Origin: an uncultured Erysipelotrichaceae bacterium
GTDB lineage: Bacteria; Bacillota_I; Bacilli_A; Erysipelotrichales; Erysipelotrichaceae
Length of the DNA stretch: 64,000 nt
NCBI GenBank assembly: GCA_903789495.1
Contig: CAIFEQ010000004.1
Location: 1 to 64,000 of the forward strand
Direction of reading: 5' to 3'
How positions within the stretch are numbered: position 1 is the first letter of the stretch; each line of letters begins with the position of its first letter. Under the pieces are notes generated by a model. It worked only from the letters and a program-made list of their open reading frames with translations, was not told the origin of the DNA and ran no database searches. The translations under genes and the position numbers were made by a program. Shown in pieces: positions 19,793-29,458 of the stretch.

Positions 19793-21115
19793 ATGTCCAA
19801 ACTCGCGGATTTTTTTCATTTTCAGGATCGCGGTACCACAATGCGGACCGAAATCGTCGCCGGTCTGACGACCTTCATGACGATGGCCTATGTTCTGATC
19901 GTGCAGCCCACTGCCATGGTCGGTTCGGAGACATCTCTGATTGATGTCAACGGCCTGCTCATCACCAAATCGTCCATTGTCGTCGTGGTGGCCCTGGTCT
20001 CAGGGCTGATCACCATCCTGATGGCCCTGTATGCCAACATGCCATTTGCCCTGTCGACCGGGATGGGTTCCAATTTCCTGCTGGGAACCATGGTCCAGGC
20101 CGGTACGCTGAGCTTCTCGCAGTGCATGGGCATCATCCTGGCGGAAGGTCTGGTGTTCCTGGTGCTCTCCATTCTGGGTATCCGGGATGTCATCGTCAAA
20201 CTCATACCCAAGAACATCAAGATTGCCATTTCCACGGCAATCGGTTTCTTCATTGCCTATCTGGGCTTCAAGCAGACCGGCATGGCCACCTTTGACGGCG
20301 GCCTGGGCATGGGCGACTTCTCCCAGCCGGCGGTCCGTCTGGCCCTGATCGGTCTGATCATCACCGGCATTCTGCAGGCCTACAAGCTCAAGGGTGCCAT
20401 CCTGTTCGGCATCATCATCACGACCATCCTGGGCATCCCGATGGGCGTTACCACACTGCCGAGCACTTTTGCGGAAGTGCCGAACTTCTCGGAAGTCTCC
20501 AATGTCATCGGGGCCATCGATCTCAAGACCATCTGGACCGCCGAGGGCATTGTGCTGATCTTCATCACCTTCTGCGGCGACTTCTTCTCCACCCTGGGCA
20601 CTGTCCTGGGTCTGGGCCAGCGCTGCGGCTGGCTGGATGAAAACGGCAACCTGCCAGGCATTGAAAAGCCCTTCCTGGTCGATGCCATCGGCACCTGCGT
20701 CGGTGCCGTCTGCGGCTGCACGACCGTCACGACCTATGTCGAATCCTCGGCCGGTGTCGAGGCCGGCGGCCGGACGGGCATGACCGCCCTGACCACAGGC
20801 GTTCTGTTCATCATTGCCATGTTCTTTGCCCCGGCCATCCTGATGATTCCGGATGCGGCCACGGGTGCCGCCCTGATCTTCGTCGGGTTCCTGATGGTTC
20901 AGGGCTTCAAGGAGATTGACTTCTCCGACTTCACCGAAGCCTTCGGGCCGTTCATCATGATCATGTTCACGGCCTACATGGGTTCCATGGCCATCGGCAT
21001 TGCGGCCGGCATCCTGGCGCATGTGCTGGTCAAGGTCTGCTCCGGCCGGTACAAGGAAGTCAATCCGGGTCTGTACATTCTCTGCATCCCGCTGGCCCTG
21101 TATCTCTTCATGTAA
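19793..21115 (+). CDS. NCS2 family purine (guanine/hypoxanthine) permease
   Basis: 'RTEIVAGLTTFMTMAYVLIVQP', 'MGSNFLLGTMV', 'CTTVTTYVESSAGVEAGGRTGMTALTTG'. Confidence 0.92.
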   Translation: MSKLADFFHFQDRGTTMRTEIVAGLTTFMTMAYVLIVQPTAMVGSETSLIDVNGLLITKSSIVVVVALVSGLITILMALYANMPFALSTGMGSNFLLGTMVQAGTLSFSQCMGIILAEGLVFLVLSILGIRDVIVKLIPKNIKIAISTAIGFFIAYLGFKQTGMATFDGGLGMGDFSQPAVRLALIGLIITGILQAYKLKGAILFGIIITTILGIPMGVTTLPSTFAEVPNFSEVSNVIGAIDLKTIWTAEGIVLIFITFCGDFFSTLGTVLGLGQRCGWLDENGNLPGIEKPFLVDAIGTCVGAVCGCTTVTTYVESSAGVEAGGRTGMTALTTGVLFIIAMFFAPAILMIPDAATGAALIFVGFLMVQGFKEIDFSDFTEAFGPFIMIMFTAYMGSMAIGIAAGILAHVLVKVCSGRYKEVNPGLYILCIPLALYLFM

Positions 21116-21133
21116 GGAAAGGAACTGCTGTCA

Positions 21134-22912
21134 ATGCTGAAACTGGAACCGAAGGACCTGCGCGGTCTGCTGCAGGCGGCTCTGGGGGAAAAGGAAGCCG
21201 ATACGGTCTTCACCAATGCCCAGGTCGTCAATGTCTTCTCCGGGGAAATTCTGCCCGCGGATGTCTATGTCTATGAGGGCTTCATCTGCCATGTGGAATA
21301 TGCCCATCCCGGCCAGATCGATGTGCCGGTGAAGGAAGTCATCGACTGCCAGGGGCAGTACCTGATCCCCGGCCTGATCGATGCCCATATGCACATCGAA
21401 AGCACCATGCTCACGCCGCGGAACTTCGCCAAGGTCGTTCTGCCCAAGGGCACTACGACCGTCGTGACCGACCCGCATGAGATCGGCAACGTCTTCGGGG
21501 TGGACGGCGTGAAGTACATGCATGAATCCTCCGAAGATCTGCCGATGCGCCAGCTGATCTGCATTCCTTCTTCGGTTCCTTCCGTTCCCGGGAAGGAGTA
21601 TGCCGGCGCGGAGTTCCGGGCCGAGGAAGTGGAAGAACTTGCGAAGCTGGAACGGGTGGTCGGCCTGGCCGAGATCATGAACTTCCTGGGTGTCATCCAT
21701 GGCGACGAGCGCATGACCAGCGAGATTGCCGTGGCCAGAGCCCATGGCCTGTTCCTGCAGGGACATGCCCCGATGGTGTCCGGAAGAATGCTGTCGGCGT
21801 ATCTGTGCGGCGGTCCGGAATCGGATCATGAGTCCTCCCTGGCTTCCGAAGCCCTGGAGAAATACCGCAATGGCGTGCGGATCGATCTGCGGGAATCATC
21901 GATGACCAAGAATGTCGAAGAACTGATGAAGACCTTCCGGAATGTGCGCTTCCATGACACGCTGGATATCTGCACCGATGACCGCGAGTCGGAAGACCTG
22001 CTCACCGTCGGGCATATCAACGATGTCCTGCGCATCGCCATTCAGAATGGTCTGGATCCGGTCGACGCGGTCAAGTGTGCCACCATCAACAATGCCCGGG
22101 AGATCCACATGCAGCACCTGGGCGCCATCGCGCCGGGCTATGTGGCAGATCTGTGCGTGCTGCCGGATCTGAAGGCCATGAACATGCACCAGGTCTACTA
22201 CGGCGGGAAGCTGGTCGCGGAAGACGATCAGCTGGTCGCCGAGATTCCGGATAAGACCTATCCGATCGAGGATGTCAACTCCCTGAATTTCCGGGATCTG
22301 AGCGTCGAGGACTTCGTCCTGAAGGCCCCGATCGAAAACGGGAAGATCAGAGTCAACTACATCCTGTATACCAAGCCTTACTCGGCGCTGACCGACAAGG
22401 CGCAGATGGAAGTGGAAGTCAAAGATGGAAAGGTCATCCTGCCGGACGAGCAGACCAAGTTTGTCGCGGTGGTCAACCGCTACGGCCTGGATCACATCGC
22501 CCTGGCCCTGGTCAAAGGGGTCGGCAATACCTGCGGGGCGCTGGCCTCGACGGTCTCGCATGACTCCCACAACCTGACCATCGTCTATGAGGATCCGGAA
22601 GACGCCGTGCTGTGCACCAATACCCTCAGGGAATGCCATGGCGGTCTGGTGACCGTCAAGGATCATAAAGTCCTGGCACTCCTGCCGCTGCCCATTGCCG
22701 GTCTGCTGTCGAAGGAAGATGCGGCAGGTACCGCAAAGCTGGCCAATGAGATGAAGAAGGCCGATCGGGAAATCGGCCTGACCCAGATCGAGAACCCGCT
22801 GCTGCGGATTGCTACCCTGGCCCTGCCGGTTGCCCCGGCCATCAAGATGTCGGATCTGGGCATGATTGATGTGGCAACCCAGGAGATTGTACCGGTCTTT
22901 GCCGAAAACTGA
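21134..22912 (+). CDS. ade: Adenine deaminase (paralog 2)
   Basis: Same length and blocks as the 16811 gene: 'LIPGLIDAHMHIESTMLTPRNFAKVVLPKGTTTVVTDPHEIGNVFGV'. Confidence 0.93.
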   Translation: MLKLEPKDLRGLLQAALGEKEADTVFTNAQVVNVFSGEILPADVYVYEGFICHVEYAHPGQIDVPVKEVIDCQGQYLIPGLIDAHMHIESTMLTPRNFAKVVLPKGTTTVVTDPHEIGNVFGVDGVKYMHESSEDLPMRQLICIPSSVPSVPGKEYAGAEFRAEEVEELAKLERVVGLAEIMNFLGVIHGDERMTSEIAVARAHGLFLQGHAPMVSGRMLSAYLCGGPESDHESSLASEALEKYRNGVRIDLRESSMTKNVEELMKTFRNVRFHDTLDICTDDRESEDLLTVGHINDVLRIAIQNGLDPVDAVKCATINNAREIHMQHLGAIAPGYVADLCVLPDLKAMNMHQVYYGGKLVAEDDQLVAEIPDKTYPIEDVNSLNFRDLSVEDFVLKAPIENGKIRVNYILYTKPYSALTDKAQMEVEVKDGKVILPDEQTKFVAVVNRYGLDHIALALVKGVGNTCGALASTVSHDSHNLTIVYEDPEDAVLCTNTLRECHGGLVTVKDHKVLALLPLPIAGLLSKEDAAGTAKLANEMKKADREIGLTQIENPLLRIATLALPVAPAIKMSDLGMIDVATQEIVPVFAEN

Positions 22913-23044
22913 ATCTGTACCGAAAGGCGGAATCCTCTGGTTCCGTCTTTTTTCAGCATTATTTATTATTTTGTATATTGGATATTGCACAGAAAAGGGT
23001 ATACACTGAGGGCAGAAGGTACCAGAAAGAAAGGAGAGCATCAT

Positions 23045-23974
23045 ATGAAAGATCTGCAGAGCAGCTGCCGCATGGCGGTGGTGCAAATGGAACCGGTCCT
23101 CTTTGACAAGAAGGCAAGCCTGGAAAAGGTTCTGGCCAACATCAGGGAAGCGGCCGGCAAGGCCGACTTCATCGTCTTTCCGGAACTGACCATTCCCGGC
23201 TATCCCTATGGCATGACGTTCGGCTATACGGTCGGACACCGGGAAGCCGCCGGCCGGGAAGACTGGAAACGCTACTACGATAATTCTCTGCTGGCCGATG
23301 GCAAAGAGTCCAAGGCTCTGGGGCAGGCGGCCAAGGAAGCGGGCTGCTATCTGTCCATCGGGGTCTCAGAGCGGGATCCGCTCAGCGCCACCCTGTACAA
23401 TGCCAACTTCCTGTACGGACCCGACGGCACCCTGCTGTCGGTGCACCGCAAGCTGAAGCCCACCGGAGCGGAGCGCCTGGTCTGGGGCGAAGCCCAGAAG
23501 AACTTCTTCCCGGTCGTGGATACCCCGTGGGGTCCGGTCGGTTCGATGATCTGCTGGGAGAGCTATATGCCGCTGGCCAGAGTGGCTCTGTATCAGAAGG
23601 GCATCACCATCTATCTGGCGCCCAACACCAATGACAATCCGGAGTGGCAGGACAGCGTCCGGCACATTGCCATCGAAGGACACTGCTACTTCATCAATGC
23701 GGATCTCTTCTTCCGCAGAGACTCCTATCCGAAGGATCTCAACGGCATCGACGAGGTCAACCGTCTGCCGGAGATCGCCTGCCGCGGCGGTTCGAGCATC
23801 GTCGATCCGTTCGGGCATGAAGTCTGCGGTCCGGTATGGGATCAGGAAACGATCCTCTATGCCGACCTGGACATGCAGAAGGTGCCGGCCAGCCGGATGG
23901 AATTCGATGCCTGCGGGCATTACTCCAGACCGGATGTCCTGGATCTGCGGGTCTACGAAGAACCGGAAGACTGA
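23045..23974 (+). CDS. Carbon-nitrogen hydrolase / nitrilase family protein
   Basis: 'DFIVFPELTIPGYPYGM', 'VHRKLKPTGAERLVWGE', catalytic Cys block 'VGSMICWESYMPLARVALYQKGITIYLAPNTND'. Confidence 0.9.
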   Translation: MKDLQSSCRMAVVQMEPVLFDKKASLEKVLANIREAAGKADFIVFPELTIPGYPYGMTFGYTVGHREAAGREDWKRYYDNSLLADGKESKALGQAAKEAGCYLSIGVSERDPLSATLYNANFLYGPDGTLLSVHRKLKPTGAERLVWGEAQKNFFPVVDTPWGPVGSMICWESYMPLARVALYQKGITIYLAPNTNDNPEWQDSVRHIAIEGHCYFINADLFFRRDSYPKDLNGIDEVNRLPEIACRGGSSIVDPFGHEVCGPVWDQETILYADLDMQKVPASRMEFDACGHYSRPDVLDLRVYEEPED

Positions 23975-23987
23975 ATCAGCCTCCCCG

Positions 23988-24010
23988 CCTCCCGAAAGGG
24001 AGGTTTTCTT
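23988..24010 (+). terminator. Rho-independent terminator after nitrilase
   Basis: CCTCCC-GAAA-GGGAGG-TTTTCTT. Confidence 0.8.
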
Positions 24011-24107
24011 CAGGAAAGATTCATCGGGAATTAACTTGACAGCAACTTCACATATACTATAACGAAGACGAAAGGCATGGAAAAACATGCCTGAAGGAGG
24101 AATACAA

Positions 24108-24899
24108 ATGGATTTTGGTCTGAAGGATCGGGTTGTCATCATCACCGGTGCCGCCAGCGGTATCGGCAAGGCCTGTGCCGAAGAGTATGCCGGCGAAGGT
24201 GCCTGTCTGGCCCTGGCGGACATCAATGAGGAAGGCCTGAAAGCCGTCAAAGCCTCACTGCCGCAGAACAAAGTGTATATCGAGAAGGTTGACGTCACGG
24301 ATGCCAAGGCCTGCCAGGCGTTTGTTGAGCATGTGGCGAAGGAATACGGGCACATCGATGTGCTGGTGAACAATGCCGGCACCGCCAGGATGGGCGACCT
24401 GGCCACCTTCCCGGAGGAAACCTTCCGCAAACACAGCGAACTGATGCTGTATGCACCGGTGCGCATGATTCAGCTGTGCATCCCGTATTTCAAGAAGAAC
24501 GGCTGGGGCAGCATTGTGACGGTTGCCTCGATGTTTGGCAAGCAGCCGGGCGGGCTGTTAAGCTATGATGCGATCAAGGCGGCCGACATCATGATCGACA
24601 AGGACTTCTCCAACTACTGCGCACCGTTCAACGTCAATGTGAACTCGGTCTGCCCGGGGCCGGTCGACACGCCACTGTGGCATGCGCCGGGTCAGCTGGG
24701 TGACCAGCTGGCGGCCATCACCGGCAAGTCAAGGGATGAATCCATTGAGTGGTTTGCCAAGACCAACATTCCGATGCAGCGGTATGCCACGGCCAAGGAG
24801 ATCGCCGACTGCGCGGTCTGGCTGACCTCCGAACCGGCCCACTACATTACCGGCATCGCCGTGAATGTGGATGGCGGCATGGTCAAGACCACCGTATAA
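24108..24899 (+). CDS. SDR family oxidoreductase
   Basis: 'VVIITGAASGIGKACAEEYAGEG', 'NNAGTARMG', 'YDAIK' catalytic motif. Confidence 0.9.
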   Translation: MDFGLKDRVVIITGAASGIGKACAEEYAGEGACLALADINEEGLKAVKASLPQNKVYIEKVDVTDAKACQAFVEHVAKEYGHIDVLVNNAGTARMGDLATFPEETFRKHSELMLYAPVRMIQLCIPYFKKNGWGSIVTVASMFGKQPGGLLSYDAIKAADIMIDKDFSNYCAPFNVNVNSVCPGPVDTPLWHAPGQLGDQLAAITGKSRDESIEWFAKTNIPMQRYATAKEIADCAVWLTSEPAHYITGIAVNVDGGMVKTTV

Positions 24900-24916
24900 T
24901 TTGCAGTATATAAAGC

Positions 24917-24955
24917 ACCGGCTTCTGTCTGCATGGACAGCGCCGGTGTTTTCTT
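24917..24955. terminator. Rho-independent terminator between convergent genes
   Basis: GCACCGGC...GCCGGTGTTTTCTT. Confidence 0.65.
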
Positions 24956-24962
24956 CTGCCTT

Positions 24963-25850
24963 TCAGGCTCCCTGGTGCATGCGCAGGATCTCTTCTGCCG
25001 CTTCCTGCACGGCAGAGTCCGCATCGCTGTTCCAGGCCAGGTTGATCACGATCTCGATGGGCGGGTTCAGGGGAATGGCGGTGACGTCCTGCAGGTAGCT
25101 GTTCTCGACCGTCCTGCGGGCCAGGAAACCGACCGCCAGACCGCATCTGGCCGCCTGCAGCACAGCATCGGGCTGGGAGGTGCCGCCGATGATGTGGGGA
25201 TGGAGATTGTTCTGGGCAAACTGGCGCATCATGTAGGCATAGTGATACGTATGCTTGCCGCTGACCAGGACATTCTCGCCATCCAGGTCTTTCAGAGTAA
25301 GGGAATGCCGGGCCGCCAGCGGGTGATGGCTGTTGACGATCACCATCAGGGGACTGCGGTCCCAGATGCGTGCCAGAAAGCCCTCTTCCCGGGTGCCCTG
25401 TTCGTGATAGTTGCCGGTGATGAAGGCCATGTCCAGTTCCCTGTTCTTGAGCATGGCCAGCAGATCCACCGAACCGCCGATCTGGAACTCCAGCTCGGCC
25501 CCGGGGTACAGGGTGGTGTACAGACGCAGCACATCCGGCACGCCGTGTCCCGTAAAGGTCCAGAACAGACCGATCCGCAGCCGGGTGCGGTCGTGGCGGG
25601 CGGCCAGGTCCTGCAGAGCGGCATTCCATTCCTGCATGATCTTCTCGGCGTGCTCGACAAAGGCCTGTCCGGCCGGGGTCAGCTCCACCTGATGGGGACT
25701 GCGCACAAACAGCTGGGTGCCGAGCTCTTCCTCCACCCGCTGGATCTGCTGGGAGAGGGTCGGCTGGGTGATGTAGAGAATCTTGGCTGCCCGGGTATAG
25801 TTCTTCGTCGAAGCCAGGGTCAGCACATAGCGGAGCTGCTGGATTTTCAT
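24963..25850 (-). CDS. LysR family transcriptional regulator
   Basis: 'MKIQQLRYVLTLASTKNYTRAAKILYITQPTLSQQIQRVEEELGTQLFVR'. Confidence 0.92.
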   Translation of the reverse strand: MKIQQLRYVLTLASTKNYTRAAKILYITQPTLSQQIQRVEEELGTQLFVRSPHQVELTPAGQAFVEHAEKIMQEWNAALQDLAARHDRTRLRIGLFWTFTGHGVPDVLRLYTTLYPGAELEFQIGGSVDLLAMLKNRELDMAFITGNYHEQGTREEGFLARIWDRSPLMVIVNSHHPLAARHSLTLKDLDGENVLVSGKHTYHYAYMMRQFAQNNLHPHIIGGTSQPDAVLQAARCGLAVGFLARRTVENSYLQDVTAIPLNPPIEIVINLAWNSDADSAVQEAAEEILRMHQGA

Positions 25851-25950
25851 GTCTTTATTATAGACAATATTTATTACAAAAAATGATTTATCAATTTCCA
25901 AAATGACAGCGCATTCACTATGCTGAGGGCAGAAAGAACGGGAGAGGATC

Positions 25951-27204
25951 ATGAAGAAAGAAAATTTTGATGTCGTGGTAGCGGGCGGCGGCAGTGCCGG
26001 CATCGCCGCTGCCATCGGCGCATCCCGCACCGGGGCAAGGGTCCTGCTGGTGGAACGCAGCCAGGCCTTCGGCGGCCAGGCCGTCAATTCCTGGATCAGT
26101 GCCTACTGCGGTTTCTACTCCAAGGGCAGTGCCCCGCAGCAGGTCGTCTACGGCATCGGCGACGAAGTGCTGCAGCGCCTGAAAGCCCATGGCGAAAACA
26201 TCGCGCCGACCATCAACCCCAGCACCCACAACGCGTCCATCCGCTTCCGGCCGGTCGTTCTGGCCCGGGTCCTGGATGAGCTGATGCTGGATTCCCGGGT
26301 GGACTACCGCCTGGCCACCTCCCTGATCGCCGCCACGCGCGGCCAGGACGGCAGGCTGCAGTCGGTACTCATTCAGGACGATGAAGAGACGGTGGAAGTC
26401 AGCGCCAAGGCCTTCGTGGATGCCACGGGCAATGCCAACCTGGTTCACCTGGCCGGCCTGCCCACGAACTGGGGCGGGGAACAGGGGGAAGTCCAGCAGG
26501 CTTCTCTGTCCTGCCTGATCGACGGTCTGCCCGCCCGGGAATTCTCCGTGGATGAACTGAGCAAGGCCATCCGCGCGGGAAGAGAGAACGGCATTGAAGG
26601 ACTCGACGTCGACCGCGGCATGATCGTCAAGGTGCCGGAAGATTCCTATGGCTTCCTGACCATGCCCAGCATTGAACCGGAAAACTTCGGCGGGAAGAAC
26701 CTGACGAAGAACATGATGACGCTGCGCACCAAAGCCTGGCACTATGTGCAGGCCTTAAGCACGTATCATCCCGATCTCGGCCATGCGAAACTGCTGGCCA
26801 CCTCGCCGATTCTCGGCTACCGGGAAGGCAGACGCCTGCAAGGCATCAAGACCATTACCGGCGAAGATGCCGCGGCCTGCCGCAAGGATCCGCATACGAT
26901 CGGCCGGGCCGGCTGGCCGTTTGAACTGCACAGTGCCAACGGCATGAGCTTCAAACAGATCAAGGAAAACGACTGGTATGACATTCCGGCCGAGGCGCTG
27001 ATGAGCAGGGACTGCGCTAACCTGTATGGGGCAGGCCGTCTGGTCTCAACCGATCATCTGGCCATGGCCTCCATCCGGGTCATGGGCACCGGCTTTGCCA
27101 GCGGGCACGGGGCCGGCATTCTGGCCGCCCAGTACGCCGCCGACGGCCAGACGGACATCGAAAAAGTACAGAAGATCTTAAAAGAGCAGAATGCGCTGCT
27201 CTGA
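25951..27204 (+). CDS. FAD-dependent oxidoreductase
   Basis: 'FDVVVAGGGSAGIAAAIGASRTGARVLLVER' Rossmann/FAD motif; 'AFVDATGNANLVHLAG'. Confidence 0.88.
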   Translation: MKKENFDVVVAGGGSAGIAAAIGASRTGARVLLVERSQAFGGQAVNSWISAYCGFYSKGSAPQQVVYGIGDEVLQRLKAHGENIAPTINPSTHNASIRFRPVVLARVLDELMLDSRVDYRLATSLIAATRGQDGRLQSVLIQDDEETVEVSAKAFVDATGNANLVHLAGLPTNWGGEQGEVQQASLSCLIDGLPAREFSVDELSKAIRAGRENGIEGLDVDRGMIVKVPEDSYGFLTMPSIEPENFGGKNLTKNMMTLRTKAWHYVQALSTYHPDLGHAKLLATSPILGYREGRRLQGIKTITGEDAAACRKDPHTIGRAGWPFELHSANGMSFKQIKENDWYDIPAEALMSRDCANLYGAGRLVSTDHLAMASIRVMGTGFASGHGAGILAAQYAADGQTDIEKVQKILKEQNALL

Positions 27205-27222
27205 AGAAATGGGGGAGTCCAT

Positions 27223-28698
27223 ATGTCTGAATCCATAAAGGCATCCGTCCGCAAGCATTATCTGACTGTCTGCATTGCCCTGGCCTTCATGTTCCTGTTC
27301 CGCTTTGTGCCGGCGATTCCCGGCCTTTCCGCTTCGGCCATGCAGGTGCTGGGCATCTTCATCGGGGTGCTGATTCTCTGGCTGAAGATCTCCATCAGCT
27401 GGCCTTCGGTCCTGCTGATTGTCGCCCTGGGCTTTGTGCCGGAACTGAAGTATTCCACCATCCTGTCCGGTTCCTACGGCGGCGGGACCTTCGTGTTCCT
27501 GATGTTCACGTTTGCCCTGACTTATGCCTTAAGCCAGACTTCGTATATCAAGCGCATTGCCATTGCGTTCATCACCTCCCGGTTCGCCCAGAAGGGCGCC
27601 TGGCGGTTTATCACCCTGTACTGTGCGTCTATCCTGTTCATCGGGATGTTCGTATCGCCGACGGTGCTGTTCTTCGTCTATCTGCCGATTGTGGAAGAGA
27701 TCTACTCCATCCTCGGCCTGAAGAAGGACGACGGCTTTGCGGCGGTGCTGATGATGAGCACGGTCATCATGTGCGGCATTTCCTCCGGCATGACGCCGAT
27801 CAGCCATGTCTTCCCGATCCTGGCCCTGAATGCCTATGAGACGGCCTACAATACCCAGATCTCCTATGCCTACTTCATGGGTATCGGCATTCCCTGCGGC
27901 CTGATCACCGCCATCCTGGTCATCCTGGTCTTCCGCTTCCTGCTGCACCCGGATACCAGTGCGTTTGCCAACTTCGATGCCGAGGCCTTCACCAAGGATC
28001 AGAAGCCGGTGACCAAGGATGAAAAGACAGTGCTCACGGTCTTCATCATCGTGGTCCTGCTTTGGGTCCTGCCCGGCATGCTCAACAGTGCGCTGCCGGA
28101 CGGCATCCTGAAGACCATCTGCACCAAGATCTCTTCCATGGGCACGGCCTTCCCGCCGATGGCGGGCCTGGTCACCCTGTGCATTCTGACCGGGGAAGAC
28201 GGCAAGCCGCTGCTGAACTTCAGTGAAGCCTTCTCCAAGGGTATCAGCTGGCCGGCCGTCATCATGTGTGCCGGTACCGCTGCCCTGGGTTCCGCGCTCA
28301 CCAATGAGGATATCGGCATCACCCTGTGGCTGTCCTCGGCTCTGTCGCCGGCGCTGTCCAGCATGCCGGTCACCCTGATGATCTTCATCTTCTGCTTCTG
28401 GGCTGCGCTGCAGACCAACCTGTCGTCCAACAACGTCACCGCAACCGTGGTCGCAACTGCTGCGGTTGCCGTGACCGGTTCCATGACCAGCGTGAATACC
28501 ATGGGCCTGGTCGTGCTGATCGGCATGATGTCGGCCTATGCGTTTGCCACGCCGCCTGCCATGCCCTGCGTGGCGGTAGCGGGTTCCTCTGGCTGGACGA
28601 ATACCACCCAGATGATGAAGTATGGCTTCATTGCCATGATCATCTCGGTTGTCATCTTCACCTTTGCCGGCTATCCGATTTCCCTGGCTCTGCTCTGA
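27223..28698 (+). CDS. SLC13/DASS-type anion permease
   Basis: Polytopic; 'SYGGGTFVFLMFTFALTYALSQT', 'SSNNVTATVVATAAVAVTGS', 'AYAFATPPAMPCVAVAGSSGW'. Confidence 0.8.
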   Translation: MSESIKASVRKHYLTVCIALAFMFLFRFVPAIPGLSASAMQVLGIFIGVLILWLKISISWPSVLLIVALGFVPELKYSTILSGSYGGGTFVFLMFTFALTYALSQTSYIKRIAIAFITSRFAQKGAWRFITLYCASILFIGMFVSPTVLFFVYLPIVEEIYSILGLKKDDGFAAVLMMSTVIMCGISSGMTPISHVFPILALNAYETAYNTQISYAYFMGIGIPCGLITAILVILVFRFLLHPDTSAFANFDAEAFTKDQKPVTKDEKTVLTVFIIVVLLWVLPGMLNSALPDGILKTICTKISSMGTAFPPMAGLVTLCILTGEDGKPLLNFSEAFSKGISWPAVIMCAGTAALGSALTNEDIGITLWLSSALSPALSSMPVTLMIFIFCFWAALQTNLSSNNVTATVVATAAVAVTGSMTSVNTMGLVVLIGMMSAYAFATPPAMPCVAVAGSSGWTNTTQMMKYGFIAMIISVVIFTFAGYPISLALL

Positions 28699-28701
28699 GT
28701 C

Positions 28702-29385
28702 ATGAAGCGGCAGATTTCCTGTGAATGGACATGGCTGGCAGCGCTGCTGATCAACAGCTTTGCCATCACCATTCTGGTGAGATCCTCGTTTGGCATCTCC
28801 ACGCTGAGTTCCCTGCCCCTGGTCCTGTACGAGATCTTTCCCGTCCTGTCCTTCGGCATGACGAACTTCCTGGTTCAGACCGTCCTGCTGGTGGCAGTGA
28901 TGGCCATCACCAGGCAGCCCAAGGTCTCCTATCTCTTCAGCTTTCTGATCTCATTTGTCTTCGGACTGCTGATTGACCTCATGGGCGTCCTGACGGCGGG
29001 CTGGCCGCATACGCTGGCCTTCCGGATCTTTCTGTTCCTGGCCGGCTGGGGGCTGATCTCCCTGGGCGGGGCGATGTTCGTGCTGTCCCGGCTGCCCCTG
29101 ATGCCCTTTGACTGTGCGGTCCGGGATCTGGCGGTATACCTGCATAGGCCGGTGCGGCCCATCAAGACCCTGCTGGATCTGCTGTTTGTGACCTCCGCGG
29201 CATTACTGAGCGTGCATTTTCTGAAGACTCTGGTCGGTATCGGCGTCGGCACCCTGATCATGGCAGGCAGTACCGGCACCCTGGTGCAGTTCTTCATCGA
29301 TCTGCTGCAGAGCCATGCCGATTTTGTGTGTACCACCTCTTTGGGCAGAAAGCTGGCCGCGATCGCGGCCATCCAGCCCCGTTGA
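28702..29385 (+). CDS. YczE/YitT-like integral membrane protein
   Basis: Hydrophobic; 'LLINSFAITILVRSSFGISTLSSLPLVL', 'GVGTLIMAGSTGTLVQFFID'. Confidence 0.65.
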   Translation: MKRQISCEWTWLAALLINSFAITILVRSSFGISTLSSLPLVLYEIFPVLSFGMTNFLVQTVLLVAVMAITRQPKVSYLFSFLISFVFGLLIDLMGVLTAGWPHTLAFRIFLFLAGWGLISLGGAMFVLSRLPLMPFDCAVRDLAVYLHRPVRPIKTLLDLLFVTSAALLSVHFLKTLVGIGVGTLIMAGSTGTLVQFFIDLLQSHADFVCTTSLGRKLAAIAAIQPR

Positions 29386-29390
29386 TCCTG

Positions 29391-29422
29391 AAAGGCACCC
29401 GCGTGCGGCGGATGCCTTTTTG
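29391..29422. terminator. Rho-independent terminator
   Basis: AAAGGCA...TGCCTTTTTG hairpin between convergent genes. Confidence 0.65.
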
Positions 29423-29458
29423 ATTGCAGCAAATCACGGCCTGTATCCAGGCTGTCGC

